A DNA stretch of 64,000 bases from Campylobacter novaezeelandiae (GTDB taxonomy: Bacteria; Campylobacterota; Campylobacteria; Campylobacterales; Campylobacteraceae): NCBI RefSeq assembly GCF_004323845.1, contig NZ_QPGR01000007.1, positions 55,548-119,547 on the forward strand. Reading direction: 5' to 3'. Numbering within the stretch: the first letter of the stretch is position 1; each line of letters starts with the position of its first letter. The notes under the pieces are model-generated. The model searched no databases, had not been told where the DNA came from, and saw only the letters and a list, made by a program, of their open reading frames with translations. Positions 18,611 through 28,130 of the stretch are shown here, piece after piece. A program made the translations under genes and the position numbers.

Positions 18611-18746
18611 TTTCTTGAAACTATTGCTAAGAAACTAAAATTTTATAACTTGTTTATTTATTAAAATATCATTTTCTTCTGTAAAAAAATAAAATTTGAA
18701 TAACTTAAATTTTATATTTTTATTTTAAATTTAATCAAAACTCCAT

Positions 18747-18752
18747 TATAAT
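18747..18752 (+). promoter_or_regulatory. -10 element of the SpdH-like gene
   Basis: TATAAT lies 45 bases before the ATG at 18798 within an otherwise gene-free 187-base spacer after dnaX. An AAGGAAT ribosome-binding site precedes the start. The spacer is extremely AT-rich, so confidence is moderate. Confidence 0.45.
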
Positions 18753-18797
18753 AAACCATAATAGAAAATTATTTTATATTTTTTATAAAGGAATAAA

Positions 18798-20693
18798 ATG
18801 CAAAGAAGAGATTTTTTAAATGGAATGGCTTTAAGTATTGTTGCAGGAATGTCTCCTTTACAATTACTCTATGGAAATGAAGCAAAGATAACAGATTTTA
18901 CAAAAGAATATTATCCACCTTCTTTACTCGGACTTAGAGGAAGCAATAATGCAAGTTATCAATTTGCGCACATGTTAAGAGATGGGGATAAATTTGATTT
19001 TAGTATTATAAAACCTAAAGAAGAATATGATTTAGTAATAGTTGGAGCAGGTATTAGTGGATTAGCAGCAGCATTTTTTTACCAAGAAAAATTTGGAAAA
19101 GATAAAAAAATTTTAATACTTGATAATCACGATGATTTTGGTGGTCATGCAAGACGTAATGAATTTAATTTAAAAGATCAAACCATCCTAAGCTATGGAG
19201 GAAGCGAAAGCTTTCAATCTCCAAAAGCCTTATACTCTAAAGAAGTTCTTCATTTGCTAAATTCCTTAGGAATTAGCATTGATAAATTAGCTAAAGATTT
19301 TGATGTAAATTTTTATCCTGATTTAAAACTAAGTAGAGGCGTTTATTTTTCAAAAAGTGAATTTGGTGTAGATAAAATTGTTAGTGGAAACCCAAGAAAA
19401 GTTATATGTGATGATATACCAACAGATAAAACAAATGGAAAAAGTGTAGAAGAATTTATTAATGAATTTCCTTTTAATTCTAAAGATAAAAAAGATTTAA
19501 TTTCTCTTTTTAAAAGTGAAAAAGATTATTTAAAAGGAATGAGTAAAAAAGAAAAAGAAAAATATATCCAAAAAACAAGTTACAAAAAATTCCTAGAAGA
19601 AAAAGTAAAACTTTCTAACGAAGCTATCAAATTTTTTGAAGGTATGAGTGATGACTTTTTAGCACTTGGTATTGATGCTATTTCTTGCGAAGATGCAAGA
19701 ATTTCTTTTTTACCTGGATTTGACAAATTAGGGCTTGATCCTATAGAAGGCGAAGCTTTGGCTGAAATGGAAGAACCTTATATTTATCACTGCGCAGATG
19801 GCAATGCTAGTGTTGCAAGATTATTAGTTAAAAGATTAATTCCTAATATTTGCAAAGAAAATGAAAATTTAGATGATATTACTTTAAGTCATTTTGATTA
19901 TTCACAATTAGATCTTAAACAAAATAAAGTTAAAATTCGTCTTAATAGCACAGTTATTAATGCTGAGAATACAAAAAATGGAGCATTAATAACTTATGTA
20001 AAACAAGGTAAAACTTATAGAGTAAAAAGTAAAAAAGTAGTTATGGCAAATTACAATAGTATGATTCCTTATATAATCCCTACTTTACCAAAAGAACAAA
20101 AAGAAGCGTTGAGCAAAAATGTTAAAACTTCTCTTTTACATACTAAAGTAATTATTAAAAATTGGGAGCCATTTATAAAACTTGGAGTTCATGAAATTTA
20201 TTCTCCTAGAATGCCTTATGCAAGAACTAAACTTGACTATCCTGTTGATATTGGAAACTATCATCACCCAAGAGATCCTAAAAAACCAATATGTGTTCAC
20301 ATGGTATGTTCTCCTTTAGTCTTTGCTAACATACAAGGAATAGATCTTGAAGGAATGGATGCACGTGATAGAGCAAGAATTGGTAGAAATTTATTAATCA
20401 CAATGAGCTTTGAAGAGCATGAAAAAATAATACGCGATCAACTTCAAGGTATGCTAGGTAGTGCAGGATTTGATCATCAAAAAGATATTGAAGCTATTAT
20501 AGTAAATAGATGGGGACATTGTTATTCATATACAGAAAATAGCCTTTATGATGATCCCAAAGAAGCAGAAGAGACCATAAAAACAGCTAGAAAACCTTTT
20601 AAAAATATCGTAATAGCCAACTCTGATTCTGATTGGCAAGCCTATATGCACGCTGCTATAGATCAAGCTTATCGTGCCATAAGCGAATTATAA
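18798..20693 (+). CDS. Tat-exported FAD-dependent oxidoreductase, spermidine dehydrogenase (SpdH)-like
   Basis: This 631-residue flavoprotein is probably located in the periplasm. It begins with a twin-arginine signal (QRRDFLNGMALSIVAG). Next comes the family-specific EYYPPSLLGLRGS...YQFAHMLRDG, then a dinucleotide site (DLVIVGAGISGLAAAFFY) and ILILDNHDDFGGHARRNEF. The C-terminal HAAIDQAYRAI is the closing FAD-contact block of the amine-oxidase fold. This pattern is what I know from SpdH-type spermidine dehydrogenases and relatives labelled NAD(P)/FAD-dependent oxidoreductases. Spermidine as substrate is therefore an inference. It has its own promoter and converges on copA, overlapping it by 6 bases. 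I recall no equivalent between dnaX and copA in C. jejuni. Confidence 0.75.
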   Translation: MQRRDFLNGMALSIVAGMSPLQLLYGNEAKITDFTKEYYPPSLLGLRGSNNASYQFAHMLRDGDKFDFSIIKPKEEYDLVIVGAGISGLAAAFFYQEKFGKDKKILILDNHDDFGGHARRNEFNLKDQTILSYGGSESFQSPKALYSKEVLHLLNSLGISIDKLAKDFDVNFYPDLKLSRGVYFSKSEFGVDKIVSGNPRKVICDDIPTDKTNGKSVEEFINEFPFNSKDKKDLISLFKSEKDYLKGMSKKEKEKYIQKTSYKKFLEEKVKLSNEAIKFFEGMSDDFLALGIDAISCEDARISFLPGFDKLGLDPIEGEALAEMEEPYIYHCADGNASVARLLVKRLIPNICKENENLDDITLSHFDYSQLDLKQNKVKIRLNSTVINAENTKNGALITYVKQGKTYRVKSKKVVMANYNSMIPYIIPTLPKEQKEALSKNVKTSLLHTKVIIKNWEPFIKLGVHEIYSPRMPYARTKLDYPVDIGNYHHPRDPKKPICVHMVCSPLVFANIQGIDLEGMDARDRARIGRNLLITMSFEEHEKIIRDQLQGMLGSAGFDHQKDIEAIIVNRWGHCYSYTENSLYDDPKEAEETIKTARKPFKNIVIANSDSDWQAYMHAAIDQAYRAISEL

Positions 20694-22832
20694 TTTAGCT
20701 TCTTGTAAAGCTAAATTTTTTAATCTTAGAGAATTTAAAACAACAGCTATGGAGCTAAAACACATAGCAAGAGCTGCAAGGTGAGGATTTAAAGTAATAA
20801 AAGGAACAAAGCCAGCAGCTATAGGAATGCAAAGTGTATTATAAAAAAATGCCCAAAAAAGATTAAGTTTTATTATGCTTCTAGTTTTATACGAAATTTT
20901 AAAACAAAGATCAATTAATCTTAAATCATCTTTTATCAAAATAAAATCTCCTGATTCTTTTGCTAAATCATTTGCTTTAGCAAAGCTAATACCAACATTT
21001 GCTAAATTTAAAGATGGGGCATCATTTATACCATCTCCAACAAAAATTATAGAATTTTTCTTTTGTCTTTCTTGTATAAAATTAAGCTTTTCATGAGGTT
21101 TTAAATTTGCATAAAATTCATCAATATTAAGCTCTTTTGCAATTTGTCTAACGCTTTTTTCATTATCCCCGCTTAAAATAACACTATGAATTTTTCTCTG
21201 CTTTAAGGATAAAATAAGATCTTTTACTTCTTGTTTTAAGGCATTACTTAAACACACTCCGCCCAAACATTCTTTATCTTTGGAAAAATATACATGTACA
21301 GGTGCTTTATCTAAAAATTTTTTAAAAAATTCCTTAGTTTTAGACGTATCAATACCCTTCTCTTTTAAAAAATTTTCATTTCCAGCAAGATAAGTGACAC
21401 CTTGTTCTTTGTATTCTAAACCTTTTCCAATATACATTTTAACCTCACCCTTTAAAGAATGAAAATCTAAATTTAAGTCTTTAAAAATAGCTTTTGCTAT
21501 AGGATGGGAACTAAAGCTTTCTATTTGAGCAAGAAATTTAAAATTTTCCTCACTTAAATTATGTTTATAAATTTTAAGTTCGTTTTGAGTTAAAGTGCCT
21601 GTTTTATCAAAAATTACTTCTTTAATTTGATTTAAATTTTCTAAAGCGCTGGGATTTTTAACCAAAATTGATCTTTTTGCTGCACTTGCTAAAGCTACCA
21701 CTATAGCAATTGGCGTTGCAAGTCCTAAGGCACAAGGACAAGAAATCAAAATAACAGCACAAGCATATAAAAAAGCTTCATTAAAGCCGGATTTTAAACT
21801 CCAAAAAATAAAAACAATACTTGCAATAATTATAATAAAACCTACAAAATAAGCTGAAATTTTATCCACCAAAGTTGTAATAGGTGTTTTGATATTGCCC
21901 GCTTTAAAAATAAGATCTTTAATTTGCTCTAAAGTGCTATCCATAGATTTTTTACTTACCTTAATCTTTAAAAAACCATTTAAAACTATACTTCCTGCAC
22001 TAACTTCACTATCTTTTTGTTTTAAAACTGGTAAAAATTCTCCTGTTAAAAAACTTGTATCAAGTTCAGCCTTACCTTCTATAACAATACCATCAGCAAC
22101 TATACTCTCACCTTCTTTTACTATAAGAATATCATTTACTTTAACAAAAGAACTTGGAATTTCTTTAAATTCATTATTCACTAAAATATTAGCTTTTTTT
22201 GTGTTGAGATTATTTATTTTTTTTTGATAATCTTGAGCTTTAAATTTTGCATATTCTTCTAAAAGTTTTCCAAATAAAACAAAGCTTATAATCATACTTG
22301 CACCGCTAAAATATAAATGCTCATCTTTTTCAAAAACCTTAAAATAGACAAGCAAAGAATACACAAAAGCCATAAAAGAACCCAAAGCTACCAAAGTATT
22401 CATATCCAAATTTTTATATTTTAATCCCTTAATAGCATTAATAAAAAAACTTCTCCCGCAATAAAAAATAGCAAAAATACTAAATAATAATTGCATATCT
22501 TTAGAAAAAGAATTTTTTACAAACATTTCAAAATACATAATTAAAGTGCTCAAAATCACACTTAAAAATAAATTAAGTTTCATTTTAGAAAACTGTTTGA
22601 GTTTATATTTTTCTAAATCTTGTCCCTCATCTAAAATTTCATAACCTAAATTTTTAATTTTTTTAAAAAGATCACTTTTTACTTTATCATCTTCAAGTAA
22701 AAAAACACCGCTTGAATTTACATAAGAGATGCTTGCATCTTTAACACCTTCAATTTTTTTGCTTATTTTTTCAATAGAATTAGCACAATTAACGCAAGTC
22801 ATTTTTCCTATTTTAATTTTTAATTCTTGCAT
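20688..22832 (-). CDS. copA: Copper-exporting P-type ATPase CopA
   Basis: CopA pumps Cu(I) out of the cytoplasm. It has one N-terminal metal-binding domain with the CxxC motif in GKMTCVNCANSI. The ISCPCALGLATPIA channel motif, the DKTGTLTQNEL phosphorylation site, SHPIAKAI (HP motif) and GDGINDAPSLNLA follow. The ATG at 22832 is preferred over the TTG just before it, because a GAGGAG ribosome-binding site precedes it and it overlaps the copZ stop as TGATG. Expected length is 714 residues, normal for CopA. It is the last gene of a metal operon with copZ, a CDF exporter and an acetyltransferase. Confidence 0.93.
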   Translation of the reverse strand: MQELKIKIGKMTCVNCANSIEKISKKIEGVKDASISYVNSSGVFLLEDDKVKSDLFKKIKNLGYEILDEGQDLEKYKLKQFSKMKLNLFLSVILSTLIMYFEMFVKNSFSKDMQLLFSIFAIFYCGRSFFINAIKGLKYKNLDMNTLVALGSFMAFVYSLLVYFKVFEKDEHLYFSGASMIISFVLFGKLLEEYAKFKAQDYQKKINNLNTKKANILVNNEFKEIPSSFVKVNDILIVKEGESIVADGIVIEGKAELDTSFLTGEFLPVLKQKDSEVSAGSIVLNGFLKIKVSKKSMDSTLEQIKDLIFKAGNIKTPITTLVDKISAYFVGFIIIIASIVFIFWSLKSGFNEAFLYACAVILISCPCALGLATPIAIVVALASAAKRSILVKNPSALENLNQIKEVIFDKTGTLTQNELKIYKHNLSEENFKFLAQIESFSSHPIAKAIFKDLNLDFHSLKGEVKMYIGKGLEYKEQGVTYLAGNENFLKEKGIDTSKTKEFFKKFLDKAPVHVYFSKDKECLGGVCLSNALKQEVKDLILSLKQRKIHSVILSGDNEKSVRQIAKELNIDEFYANLKPHEKLNFIQERQKKNSIIFVGDGINDAPSLNLANVGISFAKANDLAKESGDFILIKDDLRLIDLCFKISYKTRSIIKLNLFWAFFYNTLCIPIAAGFVPFITLNPHLAALAMCFSSIAVVLNSLRLKNLALQEAKL

Positions 22833-23032
22833 CAAAGCTCCTCTAAAACTTCAAAGCCCAAATCACTCATTTCTTTTTTAAAATCTTCTAATTTTTCTTG
22901 AGTAATATTAATTTCAACAGTTCTTGGCATAACGTTTAAATCAACCTCTATTTTTCCAAATTCATCTTCTAAAGAATTTTTAATCAGGTTTGCACAATTT
23001 TGACAATTAATATTAGCAACTTTAAATTTCAT
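22832..23032 (-). CDS. copZ: CopZ-like heavy-metal-associated domain protein
   Basis: This 66-residue protein is a single ferredoxin-like HMA domain with the metal-binding motif INCQNCAN at residues 8-15. It probably acts as a cytosolic copper chaperone handing Cu(I) to the adjacent CopA. Its stop codon shares a base with the copA start (TGATG), and its start overlaps the CDF gene by 11 bases, so the three are translationally coupled. It corresponds to Cj1162c by position. Confidence 0.88.
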   Translation of the reverse strand: MKFKVANINCQNCANLIKNSLEDEFGKIEVDLNVMPRTVEINITQEKLEDFKKEMSDLGFEVLEEL

Positions 23033-23972
23033 TTTGACTCCTTAATGGCTGTATAGTAATATGACCTATTTTAAATTTTTCTAAAAGAATTTGAGATACT
23101 TTCTTATATAAATCTTCAAATTCATCTAAATTGGTTATAGAAAGTTTTAAATGCATAAAAGCAACAAACATTTCATTTGTAATTTCTATTATATGTAAAT
23201 CTACAACTTCTAAAATTTCATTATGCTCTAATAAAGTTGATTCAACATCTTTTATATCTACAGGAGAGCTTTCAAGTAAAATATTAATACTTTGTTTCAA
23301 TAAAAAAATAGACCATTTTAAAAGCAATAAAGATAAAATTATGGCTAAAATCGTATCAATATAAACAATACCCGTAAAATAAACTATAACTCCACCTATT
23401 ACAACACACAAAGAGCCAAACAAGTCACTTAACATATGTAAAAAAGCTGATTTCATATTAATATTATTTAAATTTGCATATTTAAACATCATAAAACCAT
23501 TGATTGCATTAACCAAAAGTCCTGCAAATGCTACTATCATCATAGTTTTTGCATCAATTTCTACAGGATTTAAAAGTTTATTAATAGCTTCATATATAAT
23601 AAAAACCGCTGAAACAATAATACTTAAAGCATTGATAAAAGCTACTAAAATTTCAAGTCTAAAATATCCAAATGTTTTTTGTTTATTTTTAAAATTTTGA
23701 ACAGCAATAATAGCTACATAGCTAAGAAATAAAGCAAAAACATCAGAAAACATATGCAAAGTATCACTCAAAAGAGCTAAAGAATTTGAAAGCAATGAAT
23801 AAACAAACTGCACAATCATCATAGAACTTGTCATAAGTAAAGAAACTATTAGAATTTTTTTATCTGTAGTTCTTGCATCAAAATGAGAATGATTGTGCTC
23901 GTGAGTATGATCATGAGCGTGAGAACAAAAATTCGTTTTTAACAGTGGTTTATGTAAAAGATATTCTTTCAT
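23022..23972 (-). CDS. Cation diffusion facilitator (CDF) family metal exporter
   Basis: This 316-residue membrane protein is of the CDF/CzcD type and exports divalent metals such as zinc in exchange for protons. A histidine-rich N-terminus (HAHDHTHEHNHSHFD) probably binds metal. Six transmembrane segments follow. The characteristic LLSDTLHMFSDVFALFLSY and FLHMLSDLFGSLCVVIGG provide the HxxxD metal sites in helices 2 and 5. A short cytosolic domain closes the protein. Zinc is the likeliest substrate by family, but cobalt or cadmium is possible. It sits in the operon upstream of copZ and copA, like Cj1163c. Confidence 0.9.
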   Translation of the reverse strand: MKEYLLHKPLLKTNFCSHAHDHTHEHNHSHFDARTTDKKILIVSLLMTSSMMIVQFVYSLLSNSLALLSDTLHMFSDVFALFLSYVAIIAVQNFKNKQKTFGYFRLEILVAFINALSIIVSAVFIIYEAINKLLNPVEIDAKTMMIVAFAGLLVNAINGFMMFKYANLNNINMKSAFLHMLSDLFGSLCVVIGGVIVYFTGIVYIDTILAIILSLLLLKWSIFLLKQSINILLESSPVDIKDVESTLLEHNEILEVVDLHIIEITNEMFVAFMHLKLSITNLDEFEDLYKKVSQILLEKFKIGHITIQPLRSQNEI

Positions 23973-23980
23973 TTTTCTCC

Positions 23981-24514
23981 TTATTTTTCCATATAATTAT
24001 AAATATGACCGTACAAAGTCTTTGTTTTTATGGTTTTAAAACCTATTTTTTTATAAAGATTTTGTGCATTTTGATTATATTCTTCAACAATTAAAGAAAG
24101 TTTCTTATTTTTTTCTAAAGCTTTTTTGTAAGCATACTCTATAAGTTCTTTGGCTATGCCTCTACCTCTTGCTTTTTCCTCTACGCTTATACTATCAAGA
24201 TAAAATTCATTCTCGCATTCTTTTAAAACTTTTTTATTTAAAGAGTTTAAATTCTCATTTAAAGGTTTATCAAGTTCATCAGCCAAAGCTCCATCATAAC
24301 AACAAAGTGCTGCTAAAATTTTCTGATTTTGTTCATATACATAAATATTGTTATAACTTAAACGATTATTTTCTTGCTTATAAAATTTACAAAGAACATC
24401 AATAGCTTCATTATAAGCATTACAACCACTTAAATGATATATCATATCATCCATAGCTTTTGCTAGTAAAGTTATAACTTCTTTTGCCTCTTCTTTTTTA
24501 GCCTTACGAATCAT
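23981..24514 (-). CDS. GNAT-family N-acetyltransferase
   Basis: This 177-residue acetyl-CoA-dependent transferase has an unknown substrate. The acetyl-CoA loop motif is EEKARGRGIAKELIEYAY, preceded by the beta-4 strand FYLDSISV. The C-terminal LIVEEYNQNAQNLYKKIGF is the typical GNAT motif B with the conserved Asn and Tyr. It lies 8 bases upstream of the CDF exporter and is first in that minus-strand operon. A link to metal resistance is not established. It could equally acetylate a small molecule or a protein terminus. Confidence 0.85.
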   Translation of the reverse strand: MIRKAKKEEAKEVITLLAKAMDDMIYHLSGCNAYNEAIDVLCKFYKQENNRLSYNNIYVYEQNQKILAALCCYDGALADELDKPLNENLNSLNKKVLKECENEFYLDSISVEEKARGRGIAKELIEYAYKKALEKNKKLSLIVEEYNQNAQNLYKKIGFKTIKTKTLYGHIYNYMEK

Positions 24515-24591
24515 TCTTAACCTTTTAAAAACAAATTTAGAGATATTAGTTTATACTTTTATCTTTAAAAAAATATAAGAAAGCGAGAATT

Positions 24592-25299
24592 ATGGGACGA
24601 GCATTTGAATACCGCAGAGCTTCAAAAGAAGCAAGATGGGATAAAATGAGTAAACTTTTTCCTAAATTGGCAAAAGCTATACAGGTTGCTGCAAAAGAAG
24701 GTGGAGCTGATCCTGATATGAATCCTAAATTAAGAAGTGCTATTGCCACAGCAAAAGCTAATAATATGCCAAAAGATAATATTGATGCAGCTATTAAAAG
24801 GGCAAGTGGTAAAGATAGTGCAGATATTAAAAATATTCATTACGAAGGTAAAGCTCCACATGGAGCCTTAGTAATAGTTGAATGTATGAGTGATAATCCT
24901 ACTAGAACAGTTGCAAATGTTAAAGCAATTTTTAGTAAAAATGGAGGAGAAATTTTACAAAATGGTTCTTTGGGGTTTATGTTTTCTAGAAAAGCAGTGT
25001 TTCATCTTGAAAAATTTAATGGAGATTTAGAAGAACTTGAACTTGATTTAATAGATTCTGGACTTGAAGAACTTGAACAAAATGATGAAGAATTGGTAAT
25101 CAGTGGAGATTATACTGCTTTTGGAGAATTAAGTGCTGCTATAGAAACTAAAGGATTAAGCCTTAAAAAAGCTGGACTTGAATATATTCCAAATAATCCT
25201 GTAACTTTTAACGAAGAACAGCTTTTGGACATAGAAAAACTTCTTGATAAGCTTGATGATGATGATGATGTGCAAGCTGTTTATACAAATATAGAATAA
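24592..25299 (+). CDS. YebC/PmpR-family protein
   Basis: This is a conserved 235-residue protein of the YebC/TACO1 family. It begins [38 protein letters not shown] and includes the family blocks [21 protein letters not shown] and [16 protein letters not shown]. Family members have been described as transcriptional regulators and, more recently, as translation factors helping ribosomes on proline stretches. The C-terminal acidic DDDDD comes from five GAT repeats. It is followed after 9 bases by the cyclophilin gene. Both are in the order of Cj1172c-Cj1171c. Confidence 0.95.
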   Translation: MGRAFEYRRASKEARWDKMSKLFPKLAKAIQVAAKEGGADPDMNPKLRSAIATAKANNMPKDNIDAAIKRASGKDSADIKNIHYEGKAPHGALVIVECMSDNPTRTVANVKAIFSKNGGEILQNGSLGFMFSRKAVFHLEKFNGDLEELELDLIDSGLEELEQNDEELVISGDYTAFGELSAAIETKGLSLKKAGLEYIPNNPVTFNEEQLLDIEKLLDKLDDDDDVQAVYTNIE

Positions 25300-25308
25300 G
25301 GAATCAAA

Positions 25309-25794
25309 ATGCTTAAAACAATAGATACAAGTAAAGTAGATGAATATAAAATTGCTCTTATAGAAACCGAAAAAGGAACAATGAAACTTAAACTTTTTGG
25401 TGACGAAGCACCTCAAACGGTTTGTAATTTTGCAAATTTGGCTAATGAAAATTTTTATAAAGACTTAACCTTTCATCGTGTAATACCAAATTTTGTTATA
25501 CAAGGAGGTTGCCCTCATGGAACAGGTACAGGCGGACCTGGATATGAGATCATTTGTGAATGCGATGATCAAAGTCATAAACACGAAAGAGGAAGTTTGT
25601 CTATGGCACATGCAGGGCGTGATACAGGTGGATCGCAGTTTTTTATTTGTCACAGCTCACAACCTCATTTAGATGGAGTTCATACCGTCTTTGGGCAAAT
25701 AGATAAAAACGATAAAGAAAGCTTAAAAGTTTTAGACTCTATCAAACAAGGAGATAAAATTATAAATATTAAAATTTTAAAGGAAATTGATTAA
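25309..25794 (+). CDS. ppi: Cyclophilin-type peptidyl-prolyl cis-trans isomerase
   Basis: This 161-residue cytoplasmic cyclophilin catalyses proline isomerisation. Recognisable segments are [33 protein letters not shown], the active-site arginine in [23 protein letters not shown] and [12 protein letters not shown]. No signal peptide is present. A good ribosome-binding site (AAGGAAT) precedes the ATG. It is co-transcribed with yebC and ends at a strong hairpin terminator. Confidence 0.95.
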   Translation: MLKTIDTSKVDEYKIALIETEKGTMKLKLFGDEAPQTVCNFANLANENFYKDLTFHRVIPNFVIQGGCPHGTGTGGPGYEIICECDDQSHKHERGSLSMAHAGRDTGGSQFFICHSSQPHLDGVHTVFGQIDKNDKESLKVLDSIKQGDKIINIKILKEID

Positions 25795-25795
25795 C

Positions 25796-25822
25796 TTATC
25801 TTTGCTTAAAAAGCAAAGATAA
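25796..25822. terminator. Strong hairpin terminator between ppi and feoB
   Basis: A perfect 12-bp inverted repeat (TTATCTTTGCTT/AAGCAAAGATAA) has a 3-base loop. It lies immediately after the ppi stop and 8 bases from the end of the convergent feoB. It probably terminates both transcripts. Confidence 0.82.
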
Positions 25823-25829
25823 AAATTTA

Positions 25830-27665
25830 TTATAATAATTTTGCTATATTGAGCCCTATTAAAGCTACTATATAAGCACTTATACAAGTAAAAAGAAATA
25901 AATAAATTGTATATTTTGTTTTTCCACTTTCTTTTGAAAATACTATAGTTGCAGCAAAACAAGGATTATAAATCATTACAAATAAAATAAAAGCTACAGC
26001 ACTTGGAAAAGACACACTTTTAGAAATAATACTTCTTAAATCCTGACTGTTTTCATCAATATCATCACCCAATGAGTAAAGCACCCCCATAGTAGAAATC
26101 ATAGTCTCTTTAGCAGCCAAACCACTAATCAAAGCAACGCTTAATCTCCAATCAAAATCCAAAGGAGTAAAAACTGGCTCTACTATTTTACCAAATTGAC
26201 CAAGATAGCTTTGCTCAACAACTGTCTTATTTATATTTTCATCTAAATTTTGAACTTCTCCTCTTGGGAAATTGCTAGCAAACCATATAAATAAAGATGC
26301 TAAAAGTATAAAAGTTCCTGCTTTTTTAAGATAAGCTTTTGCCTTATTTATAACCATAAATGCAACTAAGCTCCAATTTGGCATACGATACTTTGGAACT
26401 TCCATAACAAAAGGCTCATTCAATCCTTTAAAAGCTGTAATTCTTAAAAGTTTTGCCGCAAAAAGGCCTAAAATAGCTCCTAAAATATAAATTCCAAATA
26501 AATAATTTCCAGCCTTATCACTTGAGAAAAAGGCTCCTATAAATAAAACATATACAGGTAAACGCGCCCCGCAACTCATAAAATTAATAACAAAAAGAGT
26601 TAAAAGTCTATCCTTTTTATTTTTTAATGTTCTAGTTGCCATAAAAGCAGGCACAGAACAACCAAAACCTGTAATAAGTGGAATAAAACTTTTCCCGTGT
26701 AAACCAAATTTATATAAAATACCATCAAGCAAAAAAGCAACTCTAGCCATATAACCTGTTGTTTCTAAAAGAGCGATTCCTAAAAATAAAATAATAATAT
26801 TAGGTAAAAATAATACAACAGCCCCTACTCCATTTATGACTCCATCACTTAGCGCTGAGGCAAGCAAAGGATTGGGTATATGTTCTTTACAAAATTCGCC
26901 TAAAATTCCAAAACCTTCTTCAATATAATCCATTGGAATTTGACCCAAAGTAAATGTTAATTGAAACAAAAGCCACATTAAAAATAAAAATATAGGCAAT
27001 CCAAAAAAATGATGAATTAAAATTTTATCTATTTTTTTACTCAAAGGACTAAAATTTGAAGATTTTATTATAACTTGAGAATATGTATTACTTGCATATT
27101 GTATTAAATTTTCTTTTTGTATGCCATTTTGACAAAAATTAGAATAAAAATCGCTCTTAACTCTAAATTTACTCTCATAAAGCAATACAACTTTTTCAAG
27201 CAAAAGATCTAAATTTTCTTTAGTTTTAGCACTTACTTGTAAAACTGGAGTTTTAAACAATAAATTAAGCTTTTTAATATCGATCTCAATGCCTTCTTTT
27301 TTAGCTTCATCATACATATTTAATGCAAGAAGCATTTTTTTGTTTAACAATAAAAGTTCAGAACTTAAGATAAGATTTCTTTCTAAATTTGTAGCATCTA
27401 AAACATTTATTATAATATCATATTGTTCATGATCTAAAAAATAGCGTGTAATTTTTTCCTCTTCACTATAACCATCAAGCGCATAAGTACCTGGCAAATC
27501 TATGATTTCAATTTCATAATCTTTATAAAAAGTTTTTGCACTCGCTTTTTCTATAGTAACCCCACTAAAATTGGCTACTTTCATATTAGCTTTACAAAGC
27601 TTATTAATAAGCAAACTTTTTCCAACATTTGGCTGTCCTACTAAAGCAACTTTTATCTTTTTCAT
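25830..27665 (-). CDS. feoB: Ferrous iron transporter FeoB
   Basis: FeoB imports Fe(II) across the inner membrane. The 611-residue protein starts with a GTPase domain: the G1 loop ALVGQPNVGKSLLI, DLPGTYALDG with the G3 DxxG, and LNMYDEAKK as G4. It is followed by the membrane gate domains, with GYMARVAFLLDG, GFGCSVPAFMATRTL and GLAAKETMIST. The length is on the short side of the family but all key blocks are present. The start overlaps feoA by 4 bases (ATGA). A Fur-like site precedes feoA, which suggests iron repression of both genes. Confidence 0.96.
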   Translation of the reverse strand: MKKIKVALVGQPNVGKSLLINKLCKANMKVANFSGVTIEKASAKTFYKDYEIEIIDLPGTYALDGYSEEEKITRYFLDHEQYDIIINVLDATNLERNLILSSELLLLNKKMLLALNMYDEAKKEGIEIDIKKLNLLFKTPVLQVSAKTKENLDLLLEKVVLLYESKFRVKSDFYSNFCQNGIQKENLIQYASNTYSQVIIKSSNFSPLSKKIDKILIHHFFGLPIFLFLMWLLFQLTFTLGQIPMDYIEEGFGILGEFCKEHIPNPLLASALSDGVINGVGAVVLFLPNIIILFLGIALLETTGYMARVAFLLDGILYKFGLHGKSFIPLITGFGCSVPAFMATRTLKNKKDRLLTLFVINFMSCGARLPVYVLFIGAFFSSDKAGNYLFGIYILGAILGLFAAKLLRITAFKGLNEPFVMEVPKYRMPNWSLVAFMVINKAKAYLKKAGTFILLASLFIWFASNFPRGEVQNLDENINKTVVEQSYLGQFGKIVEPVFTPLDFDWRLSVALISGLAAKETMISTMGVLYSLGDDIDENSQDLRSIISKSVSFPSAVAFILFVMIYNPCFAATIVFSKESGKTKYTIYLFLFTCISAYIVALIGLNIAKLL

Positions 27666-27886
27666 ACTAGTTGCACCTCTATTGTTTCAGCCTCGCTAGA
27701 ACGCAAAATCACACAAGTTGTTTCAAGTTCTATCATAATAGTAGCATTTTTCAAAGAAGAACGTATTTTTGTAAGAGCCTTATTTTTTATAAATCCAAAA
27801 CTTAAAAGCCTATTTGCAAGTTCTTTATTGGCATTAATATCTTTAATAATAGCTTTTTGCCCATCTTCTAACTCGTTAAGATTCAT
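27662..27886 (-). CDS. feoA: FeoA SH3-like accessory protein
   Basis: This small cytoplasmic protein of 74 residues supports FeoB-mediated iron uptake. It has the SH3-like barrel pattern of FeoA: LEDGQKAIIKDINANKELANRLLSFGF, then ATIMIELETTCVILRSSEAETIEV. It overlaps feoB by 4 bases. A good AGGAAA ribosome-binding site precedes the ATG, and a Fur-box-like repeat lies about 20 bases upstream. Confidence 0.92.
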   Translation of the reverse strand: MNLNELEDGQKAIIKDINANKELANRLLSFGFIKNKALTKIRSSLKNATIMIELETTCVILRSSEAETIEVQLV

Positions 27887-27902
27887 AACAATTTCCTAGA
27901 TA

Positions 27903-27925
27903 AATGATAATTAGTATCAATACTA
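27903..27925 (-). promoter_or_regulatory. Fur-box-like operator upstream of feoAB
   Basis: The inverted repeat TGATA-ATTAG-TATCA (27905-27919), with further AT-rich half sites alongside, resembles the GATAAT repeats bound by Fur. It sits between feoA and a -10-like TATTAT/TATAGT region, where a repressor would block transcription. The rest of the 244-base spacer up to thiE (28131) is AT-rich and holds no gene that I can see. Confidence 0.7.
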
Positions 27926-28130
27926 TAATAATAATACTTTAAAGAAAATTAAATTTCTAAAATTATTTCATTATAAAAATTTAATTATTTAAAAATATAA
28001 AATAAATTTTTAAATAAAAAATTATAAAAGTTGAATATTTTTTAAATATTTAATAAGAATTTTATTTTATGAAATCGCTAAGATCTTTATTGGTTTATTT
28101 TTAAACTTAAAAGTTAAATAAATTATTTAT

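Noticed and set aside
18611-18650. Possible terminator after dnaX (TTTCTT...AAGAAA)
   Set aside because: Only six pairs with a large loop and no T run; too weak to call.
25255-25270. GAT trinucleotide repeat in yebC
   Set aside because: Short, in-frame run encoding an acidic stretch; copy changes would not shift the frame.
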